From: Hormiphora californensis | Lineage: Eukaryota > Ctenophora > Tentaculata > Cydippida > Pleurobrachiidae | Reading direction: 5' to 3' | Length of the DNA stretch: 64,000 nt | Assembly (NCBI GenBank): GCA_020137815.1 | Contig: CM035358.1 | Span: forward strand, 6,274,344-6,338,343 | Shown: in pieces, positions 43,628 through 54,429 of the stretch | Layout of the letters: every line of letters starts with the position of its first letter | How positions within the stretch are numbered: position 1 is the first letter of the stretch | Translations under genes and position numbers: made by a program | The notes under the pieces: model-generated | Databases searched by the model: none | What the model saw: the letters and a program-made list of their open reading frames with translations, nothing else | Told to the model about the DNA's origin: nothing

Positions 43628-46600
43628 TCTCTTGACATTGTTTCATTGTCCTCTGGGAAGGTGAAGGGTGTGTTGCTGGCCCTATCCGAGTCGTAGGTAC
43701 TTGCCTGGTTGGGGAAATAAATGGGTCAGTGCCAGATCAAACCGATAAACCGATAAGATAATGAGCGGACCACTAAAGTCTGTCAGGCCAATGCTCTGAC
43801 CACAGTTCTCGCGCGCTCTTTTGAGAGAAGCGAGAATGGGTCAGGCCAATGCTCTGACAGACTAAAGTGGGGTTTAGAACAGTGTCCGTGAGCAACAGCG
43901 TTGGTCAACAAAAACCACCAAAAATATGCTAGTATTTCGGAAATAATTTATTTCTCTCAAGTACCTGTGTTCTGGGTAGAATGGACAGACTTGGTCCAGT
44001 TATGGCATCTAGTGTAAAGGAGCTGTCCAGACTTGCATTCTTTGCTTTAATGTCCTCAAGAAGGCTTGATCTCTGTTGCAGACACTCGTTACGAACCTTG
44101 TCGTACCGCTGCTGAATCTGAAAAGGGGAATTTAATTCAGTCCCGCGTGTTGTGCCGTATGGCGACGCCAACCCGAATGTCTTGGTATTTAGTGTGTAAT
44201 CTCGAGTGTGTAACTCCCGCCCTGTTAGGTAGGCCGACCCGACCCTACTTAGTTAGGAGGATACAACACGTTGGATGCCTGATAACTTACCTGTGTTAAA
44301 AGTTTGTGGCCTTCCGACTTTATCTTTCGGTTTTCATTTGAGATGAAATTAGTCAGATCACCCTCGTTGGTGACGACCTGTGTTTTCATTCTGTCCAGGC
44401 CACTAGCGATGGGTTTGTCTTTGTCAATCTTCTTGCCCTTCGGTATCATTCGAACACCCTAGGGATGGAGATATGGAATTGGGGATATGGGGGATAACTG
44501 AGGTATCAGACGGAGCAATTCAAAACCTATAACCATGACCATTCTTGTTTCCTCCCGGGTTGAATAAGATGTACTTTCTCTCGCTCAAGAGATTGAAAGT
44601 TTGCTGGGTAGCGCGATAGAATCAGGAGAGAGGGAAAGGGGGACGCGTACCCAAGCTCATGGCCTGGGCACCGGTCAGTTTTCCCACCCACGTGAAGAAT
44701 TCCCATGGAAACCTCCAAATAAAATGCTGAAATAGTGCACTTTCATAACATAAACCACCCCGCGCGCTCCGGTTATATGCCGCGCGCGCTAACTAAAGTG
44801 TGACTGAGTGCATAACAAGATCTGAATTCCAAACACTCGTGAAATGGTATTTAATGTTAAGAGAAACTGCCAATTCTAGCGACGCTTAAAAAAGGTGGAA
44901 AACAAGACACCATTTACCTTATAGGATCGATACTGTTGCTTTCTTGGTAGGCGTTCAGAGTTACACACTGGTTTGTAAATATTCGGCAAAATTAGCTCTT
45001 TTTGAAGTGCTTTCTTCAGCGATATAACTGCACTTTGAATTTGGGTCGGGATAATATCTTCTGGGTCATCATCCACATCAACCAACTCCTCAAACCCCTG
45101 TGTGATTGGTTACTTTTAGTGGTACTAACTTACTGAGACAGAAAAAGAAGATACTGTACAGGGACTTGTTTTGTTCAAACCCAAATAGGGTCGAGCAAAA
45201 CAAACAGGGATAGACACACGGTCATTACATTTCTCAAGGCAGATAGGTGCTCTAATATTAGAGAAATTTGATGTTTCTTACTTTATACTTGTCGGGAATA
45301 TGAATGGTACTGGCACTGTAAGATATAATGTCCGGATCGCTATCTTCCTCCTCCTCTTCCTCTTCACTGTCTTCATAATCTTGGTCCTCAACCTGTGAAT
45401 CAACACATTATATTACCAACACTGAGAAAAACATTGTGTTTTAATTTGCCTAATATCAACAGTAATGCTTCCATGGCTTGAAGCTCCTTATTATACTGAG
45501 GGGGGGGAGGAGTGAAAATGGTGTATTGTCTGACCTGGGTAAGAAAGACGGCCTCTTCCCCAGTCCCCTGTTCCTCCTCAGGTACGGGTGATGGGGGCGC
45601 TGTTGTCTCAGTCACACAGGTACCTAGGAAGAGAGAGAGGGAGAGAGGAATTAGGTAACTATGGTAACGGGAGAGAGGGATTAGGTAACTGTAGTAGCAA
45701 GGGGAATCAGGGTGATTTTGCAACAACGGGATATTTTAACTCGGATTGCCAGTTAAATATTATAATTAGCACCTGCTGTGGTAGGTGGGGGCAGTGAGAG
45801 AGTTGGTGAACTCTCCAAAGCTAGCAGATCCGGGTGTGGCATTCTCGGTAACGGTCTGGGTGGTTCCCTGACCTTCCTCTGATTCACCGAAACAGTCACA
45901 GGGGAGGGTTTCTTAACTTTGGTTGGCGGGTTTCTGATGATTGTTATCCCGTTCCGGAGAGTTAACTCGTGGGTTAACAGAACAGGTAACCCTCGGCATT
46001 GGGTGATAACGGGGTTATTGTGGAGCACTAGTTGGCAGAGTTTAGGCCATAGTGCACATGATAACACTCCCTCTTCCTCAGAAATCTGAAACAATGAATG
46101 ATCAAGAAACAGTAGGAGATTGGAAAATAAGTTTAATTTTTTGTTCGGTCTGCGTTAGTATCTGATAAACGCGAAATTCAGACAGCACACTAGAGAGAGA
46201 GAGATAGATTGGATGGAGCAAGACGTACCGCGTTGTCGCTGAGAATGAGTGTCTGAAGTTGAGGGAAGGGTTGTTGAAGGGGCATTGGGGCCGTTTGGAA
46301 GGTCGTATCCGCAGTACTCTTACCCTCACTAATCTGGGGAAGCTAGATGTTTGAGGGTTAGAAATTCGTGAGGTTTCTTTAAAATAAAAACATTTTAATT
46401 CTTGTATCGCAAAAGACTCCGAACCGGGCGCAACATTACAATACTTTGACAACCCAATTCCCAATCACTTCCATTGGAAGGCAATGAAGTTACCTTCAAC
46501 TCAAATTAAAATTTACTGATTATAGGAAATCTTACCAAGTAGGCATCGACATTTAGTTTGTTTTTCCTTATTGCATCTGGACTCTCAGCTTTGTTTATGT

Positions 46601-48022
46601 CTCTCTCCATCATGCCACTCTTGATGCTGCCTGGACCTGGTATTCCACTGGAAAAATATCATCTTATTATATACTCCGTCATCTATTGTTTTGTTAGTTA
46701 AAAAGAGCCCTATTCTCGCTACACGGAGGGTTGAAGCGTATCAACGATCTGCAGTAGCAGTCTTTCTCTATCTCTCTATCTATCTCTATTTCCCATTATT
46801 GTTACAAGATCAGTGTCTCTCACCTGCTGCTGTTTACGTAACCAAGATTAGTGATGGGCGACTCCAGTTGCCTAGGTGTCTCACTTTTATCTCCTGTCTG
46901 GATCTCACGAGACAGAGGCTTCTCATCCCTGATCCTCAATTCATCGTCCTCCACGGGCGACTGAAACAAAGTATTACTAGGACACACTGGTGACTGAAAT
47001 TAGTAAATTAGTAGGACACACAACTGGTGACTGAATCAATCACACAATAAATGGATGATAATGGAAATCAATCAGAATCAGCATCCTATTCTGGATTGTA
47101 TCGTAACCATGGTTACCATGGTTACCTCTTCTTCCTCAGTGTTATCCTTGGCAGCCTTCCCACTCTGAGGTACGATCCTGCTTTTAGTTAGACCAAATTC
47201 CTCATTCTCCTCGGCTTGCTTCTGCTTAGAACCGGCCGTGTGGGGGGACCTTCTACTCTTCGTACTCGACCTACCAGAGCTGAGGAAGAGAGATAGATAA
47301 TTAGAGAGATAAGTGGAGATAGGGAGCGAGATAGTGAGAGAGAGATAGAAAAATAATAAAGAAGAAAGTAAGTGAGATAAAGATAGAGAACCCTACCCGG
47401 ATTTAGCAGACTTCACAGGAGTACTCTCAACGTGGGCAATGGCTGAACCCAAAACCCGCAGGTGAGGAATGTAGTAGATATGATTCTTTGCCAGGTTCAG
47501 GTACTTTAACCTGTTGGGACATAGTACATAGTTGCTTCACGCCTTGCTCTTTTTGTGAACCAAGGGTGAGAACAATAACTCTATAGCTAGGCCATCATAG
47601 CAGTTGGTAAATATAAAACTTTTCTGCATTCTCCTGTTGAAACTTGAGTTACTATTACTCATGTTCTCAACAACAGCTGGACCTACTTTCTGAGTGCACC
47701 GAGGGTTGCGAATGTTGACAAGTCACAAAGGTGATTGTTATCCAAATACAACTCTTCCAGGTTATTAAACCTCATGTGCACCTGCTGATCACCGTCAACT
47801 GAAATGGGTGATACAGAAACTGAAACACATGGGTGATTCTACTGATCTTTCAAAATAATTGGAGGGTGTTCATATCAAGGATTTTCACCTGATTTTTAGG
47901 TGATATATCTTACCTACTGGATAAGCCATGTTAGAGGGAAGAGTTTTAATGTCATTCGCTGTAAGAACGAGAACCCTTAGTCGCTCGATCAGGCCAATAT
48001 TCAGTATTGCACTGTGAGTCAC

Positions 48023-48086
<64 letters not shown>

Positions 48087-48119
48087 GAGAGAGCGAGCTA
48101 GATGATAGAGAGAGGAGAG

Positions 48120-48162
<43 letters not shown>

Positions 48163-49276
48163 TCGTGCTGTAAAGTATGTTCAATCCTGTTGCTACTAGT
48201 AACATGGTAACCATGGTAACATATTGGTGTAAGTTCAATCTCAGCAGGGGGGCAACTACTACTCCAGTACCACATCTTGAAACTCTACTCTGGCTTACAG
48301 CAATTGCGCCGACAATATATTATGTGTTAACTAGAAATTAAGACCGTTCGGCAATCATCGATTAGTTAATTAGTTAATCTCCATATATACCTGGTTATAA
48401 GATAGATCCAGGGTATCCAGATGCAGGAAATTGTAAGGTGTTAGTTTCACTTTGCTCAGACTGTTAAACTGAAACTGTATCTCGCGAACCATGGGGAAGG
48501 AAGAGAGACACTCCAATCTGAGATTGTTCTCGGCTGCGTTGATGTGGAATAAGTTGTTAAACAGCTCGAAATCATCCTCTTTTGCTGCATTCAACCCTGG
48601 CAGATAGATAAATGGTTAACAAGACCTGTACAGCTGACAAACAGACAATTAAATCAGTTAATCTGGTGAACTAATTAAGAAGTGTTTTGAGTTTTGGTAA
48701 GAAGAGAATGAAGTTGACGAGATAACCTTGGCGGGTTAGCAAGGAAGAAAAGGAATAAAAATAATGCCAACATCTCCGGATACCTTTGTTGGAAATATCG
48801 ACACTGCAAATATCGTGAGGGTCGTCTAATTTAGCACAGTTCAGCAGGAAATATCCATCCAATACCCGCTCATCCTTTAGTTCCTCCTCTTGCTACAACA
48901 GGTTGTGTCATAAAAGTGATTTGCCTAGCTAGCCCCCCCCCCCTTTCACGTGTGTGGGTTAGAACAAAACAACAAGTGATTATATCGTGCTCGATGTTCT
49001 GGTATGTCATCAAATTGAGGGGTGAGTGAGATGTGGGTGAGGTGTGGGTGAGGTGTGACTGTGAGTGATGAGTGAGTGTGGGACGTGGGTGAGGTGTGAC
49101 TGTGAGCCATGTGTGAGTGAGATGTGAGATGTGACTGATGTGTCAGATTCTGTACCTGCTGCCTCTGCTGGATGTACTCTTGGTCATAAAGCAGGAAGCT
49201 GTGAAACCGACGGTGTTGGGCCTCCTGGTGCTCAACCAACCATGCCCCACCTGAGGGAGAGAGAGAGAGAGAGAGG

Positions 49277-49341
<65 letters not shown>

Positions 49342-49563
49342 TGTGTGTGTGTGTGAGTGAGATGTGGGTGTTGGTGAGGGAGAGAGATGGATCAATAGCC
49401 CTATGCAGTAATCTGACAAACCTTCAACTACTCCAACTGTACAAATAAACGGTTGAAGAAAAGGTAGAAAGCTCATTATGTTACCATAGCAGATAAATGA
49501 ATCGAGCAGCGTGTGCGAGCCTGACAACTAGATTTAAGTAGGATACTTGCAAGTAAGGATATA

Positions 49564-49642
<79 letters not shown>

Positions 49643-49970
49643 GAGGGGAGAGAGAGAGAGAGGGAGAGCGAGAGAGAGAGAGAGAGATAGAGAGAGCATG
49701 ACAAAATGTTCCTAACGAAGCATGGGAAGTGTATTCAGTCATATACCGTGTTTAAAATCCCATTGTTAGGTTCTCATTCAAAGCATGAGACAGAAGCCTT
49801 CGAGAACACGCCCAGCTTGCAATGTATCCCCTGCCAATTACCATACCTTGCCTTGCGCCGCGGTAACAGGGTTAGAACATACCTTCAGTAAGTACACGTT
49901 TCTTCCGTGTGAGAGAAGTGAGCGGGAAAAGCAGGGATGAGACCCTCAAATGCGGGGAGGAAGTCAGCCG
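43606..49970 (-). CDS. XRRA1-like: XRRA1-like leucine-rich repeat protein
   Basis: Sixteen or more exons on the minus strand. The clear ones, 5' to 3', are about 49,146-49,250 (GAWLVEHQEAQ), 48,782-48,893 (DGYFLLNCAKLDDPHDICSV), 48,392-48,597 (AAKEDDFELFNNLFHINAAE), 47,918-48,021, 47,689-47,799, 47,396-47,508, 47,117-47,281, 46,823-46,962, 46,536-46,650, 46,217-46,340, 45,767-46,088, 45,537-45,624, 45,283-45,393, 44,918-45,097, 44,291-44,459, 43,965-44,117 and 43,606-43,704 (TAG 43,606-43,608). Leucine-rich repeats are plain (LDTLDLSYNQ, LEELYLDNNHLCDLSTFATL, LKYLNLAKNHI, LQTLILSDNA). Between them lie acidic linkers, and a basic coiled tail ends the protein (QQRYDKVRNECLQQRSSLLE). The order 'DDPHDICSVDIS..AKEDDFE..FINAAENNL' fits XRRA1, first linked to X-ray response and found in ciliated tissues; its biochemical role is unknown. 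The first exon, near 49,880-49,970, has no in-frame ATG that I can confirm. Confidence 0.75.
43779..43861. repeat. AATGCTCTGAC foldback mini-repeat, copy 5 (best preserved)
   Basis: CTGTCAGGCCAATGCTCTGACCACAGTTCTCGCGCGC and its partner GAGAAGCGAGAATGGGTCAGGCCAATGCTCTGACAG. The cores are direct at the ends while the CTGTCA/TGACAG tips and the GTTCTCGC/GCGAGAAT blocks are inverted. Lies in the last intron of the XRRA1-like gene. Confidence 0.8.
46955..47040. repeat. 36-bp tandem units starting at a splice acceptor
   Basis: GCGACTGAAACAAAGTATTA..GGACACACTG, then GTGACTGAAATTAGTAAATT..GGACACACAACTG, then GTGACTGAATCAATCACACA. The first GCGA|CTGAAA is the real exon boundary (46,962/46,963). Confidence 0.6.
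48024..48160. repeat. (GA)n microsatellite
   Basis: Interrupted GA repeat beginning three bases beyond a splice acceptor of the XRRA1-like gene, where on the minus strand it supplies the polypyrimidine tract. Confidence 0.9.
49254..49345. repeat. (GA)n microsatellite at a splice acceptor
   Basis: About 90 bp of GA directly abutting the acceptor of the exon 49,146-49,250 of the XRRA1-like gene, read as polypyrimidine tract on the minus strand. Confidence 0.9.
49565..49690. repeat. (GA)n microsatellite
   Basis: About 125 bp of GA with GATA and GGGA variants. Confidence 0.95.
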
Positions 49971-50325
49971 TGTGTAGTTGTGTCATCTTAATTAATTAAT
50001 CAATTAATTACTGGTTGATTGTTTGTTGAAGTCACCATTTTATACTTTCTGTGGAGGTAATCAGTTAGGGGTAATTGTTCTGACCGGGATCAGGTAGGAT
50101 AGGTTTGAGACAGGGATAAATATATAATGAGGGGTATAATTTGGGTAAGAATCGGGAACTGGAAACAGACACAAAGATTGGGGAGGGGGTTAAAAAGATC
50201 AGAAAAAATTACACATATTTGCTGAATTAAATATCTTTCTCTCCGATATCTGACATCAACATACTCTTCTCGAGATCTACTAAAGCGATCTATTGTCTTC
50301 CAATTACACCCAGGCCAACCACCCG

Positions 50326-50527
<202 letters not shown>

Positions 50528-50553
50528 CACTGGATCACCACATATCTTGCACG

Positions 50554-53500
50554 ATGTTCCTGTCATTGTTGTTGTCCTCCCTGCTAGGTCAATGTAGCAG
50601 TCATATAGCAGAGTGTAGCAGTTTCGAATATCTCGCCTCGGGGAAAGAGGTGGTCATTTCTAACACTCATACGGGGGAAACATACTCAGCCACAACCGCG
50701 ACAAGTGAGTAACCATAGGAACAATTGAGTGTATGTAACCATAGCAGCAAGTGAGTGTATGTAACCATAGCGACAAGCGAGTGTATGTAACCATAGCAAC
50801 AAGTGAGTGTATGTAACCATAGCGACAAGCGAGTGTTTCGCAGTAACAAGTTGGTGTCTCTTAGTAACTATATGATAGTCCGTAGCAACAAATTGGGGGT
50901 GTAATTAGGGGCGACATCTCTCAAATCTCACGGGATGCTGTAACACACACGCAACAACTAAAAATGCATCTATACGTCTTCTCTGCATCACTGCTCAATA
51001 GCAAGAGAAAATTTATTTTAAAATCTCGACACAAGCATCACTGTCCTTTTTATCACTTGACGGAGCGGCATTCCTTTTTACACTCATTCTCTTTTCCACA
51101 CTCATCTCTCTCATCAGAGCTCATCTGAACTGTTTCTGAATGTATCTCTCCACCACAATTCACACACATCCTTTAAATCCAACGTCCTTTGAAGTTATAG
51201 ATGAAGGAGTGCTTATCGGAGACTTTTGGTTTATACGCGGCGGGTCCTGGTGACACCTGCTTATACGGTTCCAGAGCAGTACCGCGGGGTAGACTTGACA
51301 CGAAATTAGCACTGCTAGCATTCGTCTTGTCTGGCCCCTCATAATTCACAATGTTGTAGTGGCCCGGTCCAGGATTTGGTTTCGGTTTGGGTAATGGCAT
51401 GGCAGGGGCAGATATAGCAAGGTAATGGAGTCGATAGAATGGTGTTCCCTCCGCATCTTGGCCTTCATAGGGGTCATAAGCACCCGGTCCCGGTACCTTA
51501 GATTCACTATCCAACACGGCGCTTCTCCTTACTTTAGATTTGAACACGCTCGACATCGGGTTGATGGTCTTCTTAATCACGGAGTCATCGATCTCATAAC
51601 TACCCGGTGCGGGGAAATCTGATCCTTTCAAGGGTGGGAGACCGTCCCTCCGTGAGCGAGATTTGAACGACGCACACGCTGATGGTACTCCTTTTGGCGG
51701 GAGTTGGGGGTTGTAATGGTTTGGTGGGGGTGCTGTGAGACCAGGTCGCTTAGCAACACATATTGGCTTATGGAACGCACTCATTACCCCTCTATTGAAA
51801 TCACTGGAAGGTGTGTCAGTGGTCATAGGATCCAGGTCCGACTGCTGTACCTCCCATCTTTTGGCCGTGGAACCGTTTTGTCGATGAGGCAAATGATCCA
51901 AGTACCTTTCTTCGACCAACTAGTTTTACCAGTTGCACCACTTGAAAATGTGCCATCATGACCCGCTGTGTAGGAGCCATGGACCAGGATTTTCCGAGAT
52001 ATAATCATAGTCACTGAACCGACACGATCTTGAATTGAATCCCTTCTTCTCGTTGTTTGTTATTACATAAGTTTGGTATTTAGAGGGAATGGAGGGGGCA
52101 GGCCGAAGTCCACTGGCCAGCCTTCCCCCATCTGCTGTTCCCCCAGTTGACATTCTCTCTGAGCTAGAGCTGGCTGAAGTAGGCAGGTGTTAGAATTAGA
52201 TTTTGAGTTGGTAATGAAATTCCCCCTCTGCGCTAGCTCACTATATGCAATAATAGGGGTGACTTCGTAACCAAATTTTGAGGGAGTTGTACTGGGGGTA
52301 GCCGGTAGACTGAGCTAGAGGGCTTCAATATAAGAAGGGGCGTTAGGTTTTGGGAGTTGGGGGATAAGACTGAGCTAGAGGGCTGCTATAAGAAGGGGCG
52401 TTAGTTTTGGTGGGAGTTGGGGGAAATAATTTATACTTTCAGCAACATTGGATGTTGGTGAGGGGTTGGGGAAACAATTTATACTTTCAGCAACATTAGA
52501 TGTTGGTGAGGGGTTCTGTTACCTGCGGACAGTACACGAGGGAGTAACACTCAGATACACCTTTAAAATCGAAACTGTCGAAGTATCATACAGGTATATG
52601 TACAAAGTAACTAAAATAACAATTTACCACCTCGAACTATAAAAGACAAAATTCTCTGATATAATATAAGCTCTACCACCATAATTATGACACAGAATAA
52701 CTAACTCAGAATAAATAACTCAGTACGACAGGAGGGTACACCTTTGTCCCAGTTGATGTGGGTGCAGTATGTACGTGCAGGTGCCCCAACATGCCCCTGG
52801 TAACGGCAAAGTGCCAAGATGAGGACACGTGTAAACACAACTTGTGCGTGGAATGGGACATGGAAAGCATGGTTCTGAAGGTAGTGTAGATCTATATTTT
52901 GTCACAGAGAATTAGTTCTCAAGGTTTGTTTTATGTGGCTGATCACAACGCGTGCTCTGTGATGGTTCGGTAGAGCAAGGTTTGAACTCAATTGGTATCA
53001 TCGATATTTCCTTTTAAACAGAGACAGCTTCACGACATTTTAACGCAACTAGGAATTTATAATTTCTCTCTTTTCACCAGGGCTGTGCTCTTACGAGTGT
53101 CGGAGCAAAATCACGAACCTGCTGCACGCTAGACTTGATTCCCGGTCCGACCCACTACTACACCTTCTCCACAACATCTACCCCGACCCACTCCACCATA
53201 CTCTCAGCCCAGGTCCGGGTCCACGAAACAGGTCAGCTGGTACAAGATCTCTCGCGGGAGGTACTGGTCGGCCAGGGGGGTGTTGTTTCATTCCCTGAGT
53301 TAGGGGTGTATCTGGAAGTTAGGGAGAGTGGAGCAGACCCACTTCCTCCAGACAGATATTTTGTGAGGGAGGACGGGGATGGTGATCTGTTGACGACTGA
53401 GAAGACGATCAATGGAGCTGGGGAGTTTGCAGTACATAACCACGGGTGGGTAAAGAAGCGGAAAACCGGGGTTGGGTACACTTTCACCCAAACATTGATC

Positions 53501-54363
53501 TCCCGATCGTTCGGAATCAGGGAGATAAACAGCTGTAGTTTGAGTGAGGTTGTCACTACTTTTAGTGGCCTCCAGACAGGGGATATGAAGGAGCAGTTGG
53601 TTACAGAGAAGTTCACTGGGTCACTAAAATCAGCAAAACTAGGCGATGATGGTCGTGTGAAAGTTATTCCCCTGACAGCTAGAACTTTAGTACACATCAC
53701 CCAATACAACCGGTCTGTGTTTGATGTTTTCGTGGACGTGACGTCACGCATTGGCAACGTTAGTGCACTTTATGTTACAGATAAGAACAGTAACAGGTTC
53801 ATTCAGCTGAATTTCACCAATAGTTCTGGTGTTATTACATGGGAGAGTGACAAAAAACAACACGGGGTCTACTGATGATGAACATTTCCGGTTATTTGTT
53901 AAAAACAGTACCGTTTTCCAAATCCTTCAACCACTGAAACTCTCCTGTGAGACTAACCTGACTGTTTGTCTAACTGCTTTGTTTCCTAATCCCTCCCAAG
54001 AACTCTGTTACACCATTCCCTTGTCTGATAGTGGACCCTGAGGATCCACACCAACCCGACAGTGAGATCGAGTATACACGAGGCAAGAAGGACAGTTTAC
54101 TGGATCTGGACACGTGGTTGAAATACGCTAATCCTGGTGAATGGGTTGGTGGAATTGGTGGTGCTAGTGAGGGTGTTGTGGTTGCTGTGGTTGTGGTTTT
54201 GGTTATCCTCGCTCTGATACTCCTAGGGTTTGCTATAAAGGTGTTGAGGTGTATTTTCCCACGGTGTGGCAGCTCTCTGTGTAGATCTAAAACTAGAAAA
54301 ACAATGAGTAGTACTGCTGACTATTCAGGAGAGTTCATTGAGATTGAGCGAACTCAAATATGA
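50554..54363 (+). CDS. Candidate EFF-1/AFF-1-type cell fusogen (class II fusexin-like)
   Basis: A type I membrane protein in three exons: 50,554-50,704 (signal peptide MFLSLLLSSLLG), 52,753-52,880 (cysteine-rich, CTCRCPN..CQDEDTCKHNLC) and 53,081-54,363. Both joins are in phase. The ectodomain has KSRTCC followed by beta-rich sequence, then FFVRED-like 'RYFVRED', GWVKKRK and INSCSL; the end has a stem (LKYANPGEWVGG), one hydrophobic helix (VVVAVVVVLVILALILLGFA) and a short Cys/Arg tail. This order of features (cysteine-rich N terminus, SxxCC, a Gly-Trp strand, single C-terminal TM) recalls the EFF-AFF cell-cell fusogens, which merge plasma membranes by a class II fold. The assignment rests on pattern memory, not a search. 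Two one-base frame breaks occur, in an A6 run near 53,862 and a CCC run near 54,037. STPG1 lies inside intron 1 on the other strand. Confidence 0.5.
50696..50860. repeat. 28-bp minisatellite seeded on a splice donor
   Basis: Five to six units of 'gtgagtgtatgtaaccatag' plus '(c/g)(g/a)acaa'. The first unit is the exon 1 boundary itself, GCGACAA|GTGAGTAACCATAG, so later units carry exon-like GCGACAA followed by donor-like GTGAGTG or GCGAGTG. Confidence 0.85.
51173..52153 (-). CDS. STPG1: STPG1-like sperm-tail PG-rich repeat protein (two frame breaks)
   Basis: STPG1 (also MAPO2) is a PG-rich repeat protein tied to sperm flagella and reported to promote apoptosis after alkylation damage. The reading starts at MSTGGTADGGRLASG with the family's SIPSKYQTYVITNNEKKGFN, then shifts frame twice: after ENPGPW (about 51,985) and after SWSKKGT (about 51,905). 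From there 240 codons run to the end without a stop: TTDTPSSDFNRG, PAPGSYEIDDSVIKKTINPM, VPGPGAYDPYEG, PLPKPKPNPGPGHYNIVNYE, SSANFVSSLPRG, SPGPAAYKPK and the terminal KHSFIYNFKGRWI. All repeats come in the order of the human protein and the length is normal. No intron is seen. The two shifts may be consensus errors or show a dying copy. The gene sits wholly inside intron 1 of the candidate fusogen, on the opposite strand. Confidence 0.85.
52256..52515. repeat. Tandem repeats upstream of STPG1
   Basis: Two units of 'gactgagctagagggct' with 'agaaggggcgttag' and 'gggagttggggg' (52,310-52,425), then two of 'aatttatactttcagcaaca' with 'ttggtgaggggtt' (52,426-52,515). These lie 100-360 bp before the STPG1 start, in its likely promoter. 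Confidence 0.75.
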
Positions 54364-54378
54364 AACCGGCCATTATAC

Positions 54379-54416
54379 TGTCTGGCGACGCGGACCCCAT
54401 CTGAGCCGCCAGACAG
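54379..54416. repeat. GGCGCC palindromic mini-repeat, copy 4 (shortened)
   Basis: CTGTCTGGCGACGCGGACCCCATCTGAGCCGCCAGACAG: internally deleted copy, 15 bp after the fusogen stop codon and so probably in its 3' UTR. Confidence 0.7.
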
Positions 54417-54429
54417 CCATAAATACGTC

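Noticed and set aside
50554-54363. HAP2/GCS1 gamete fusogen for the same gene
   Set aside because: I could not see the characteristic cysteine pattern of the HAP2-GCS1 domain; the N-terminal Cys cluster and SRTCC fit EFF/AFF better, though only a profile search can decide.
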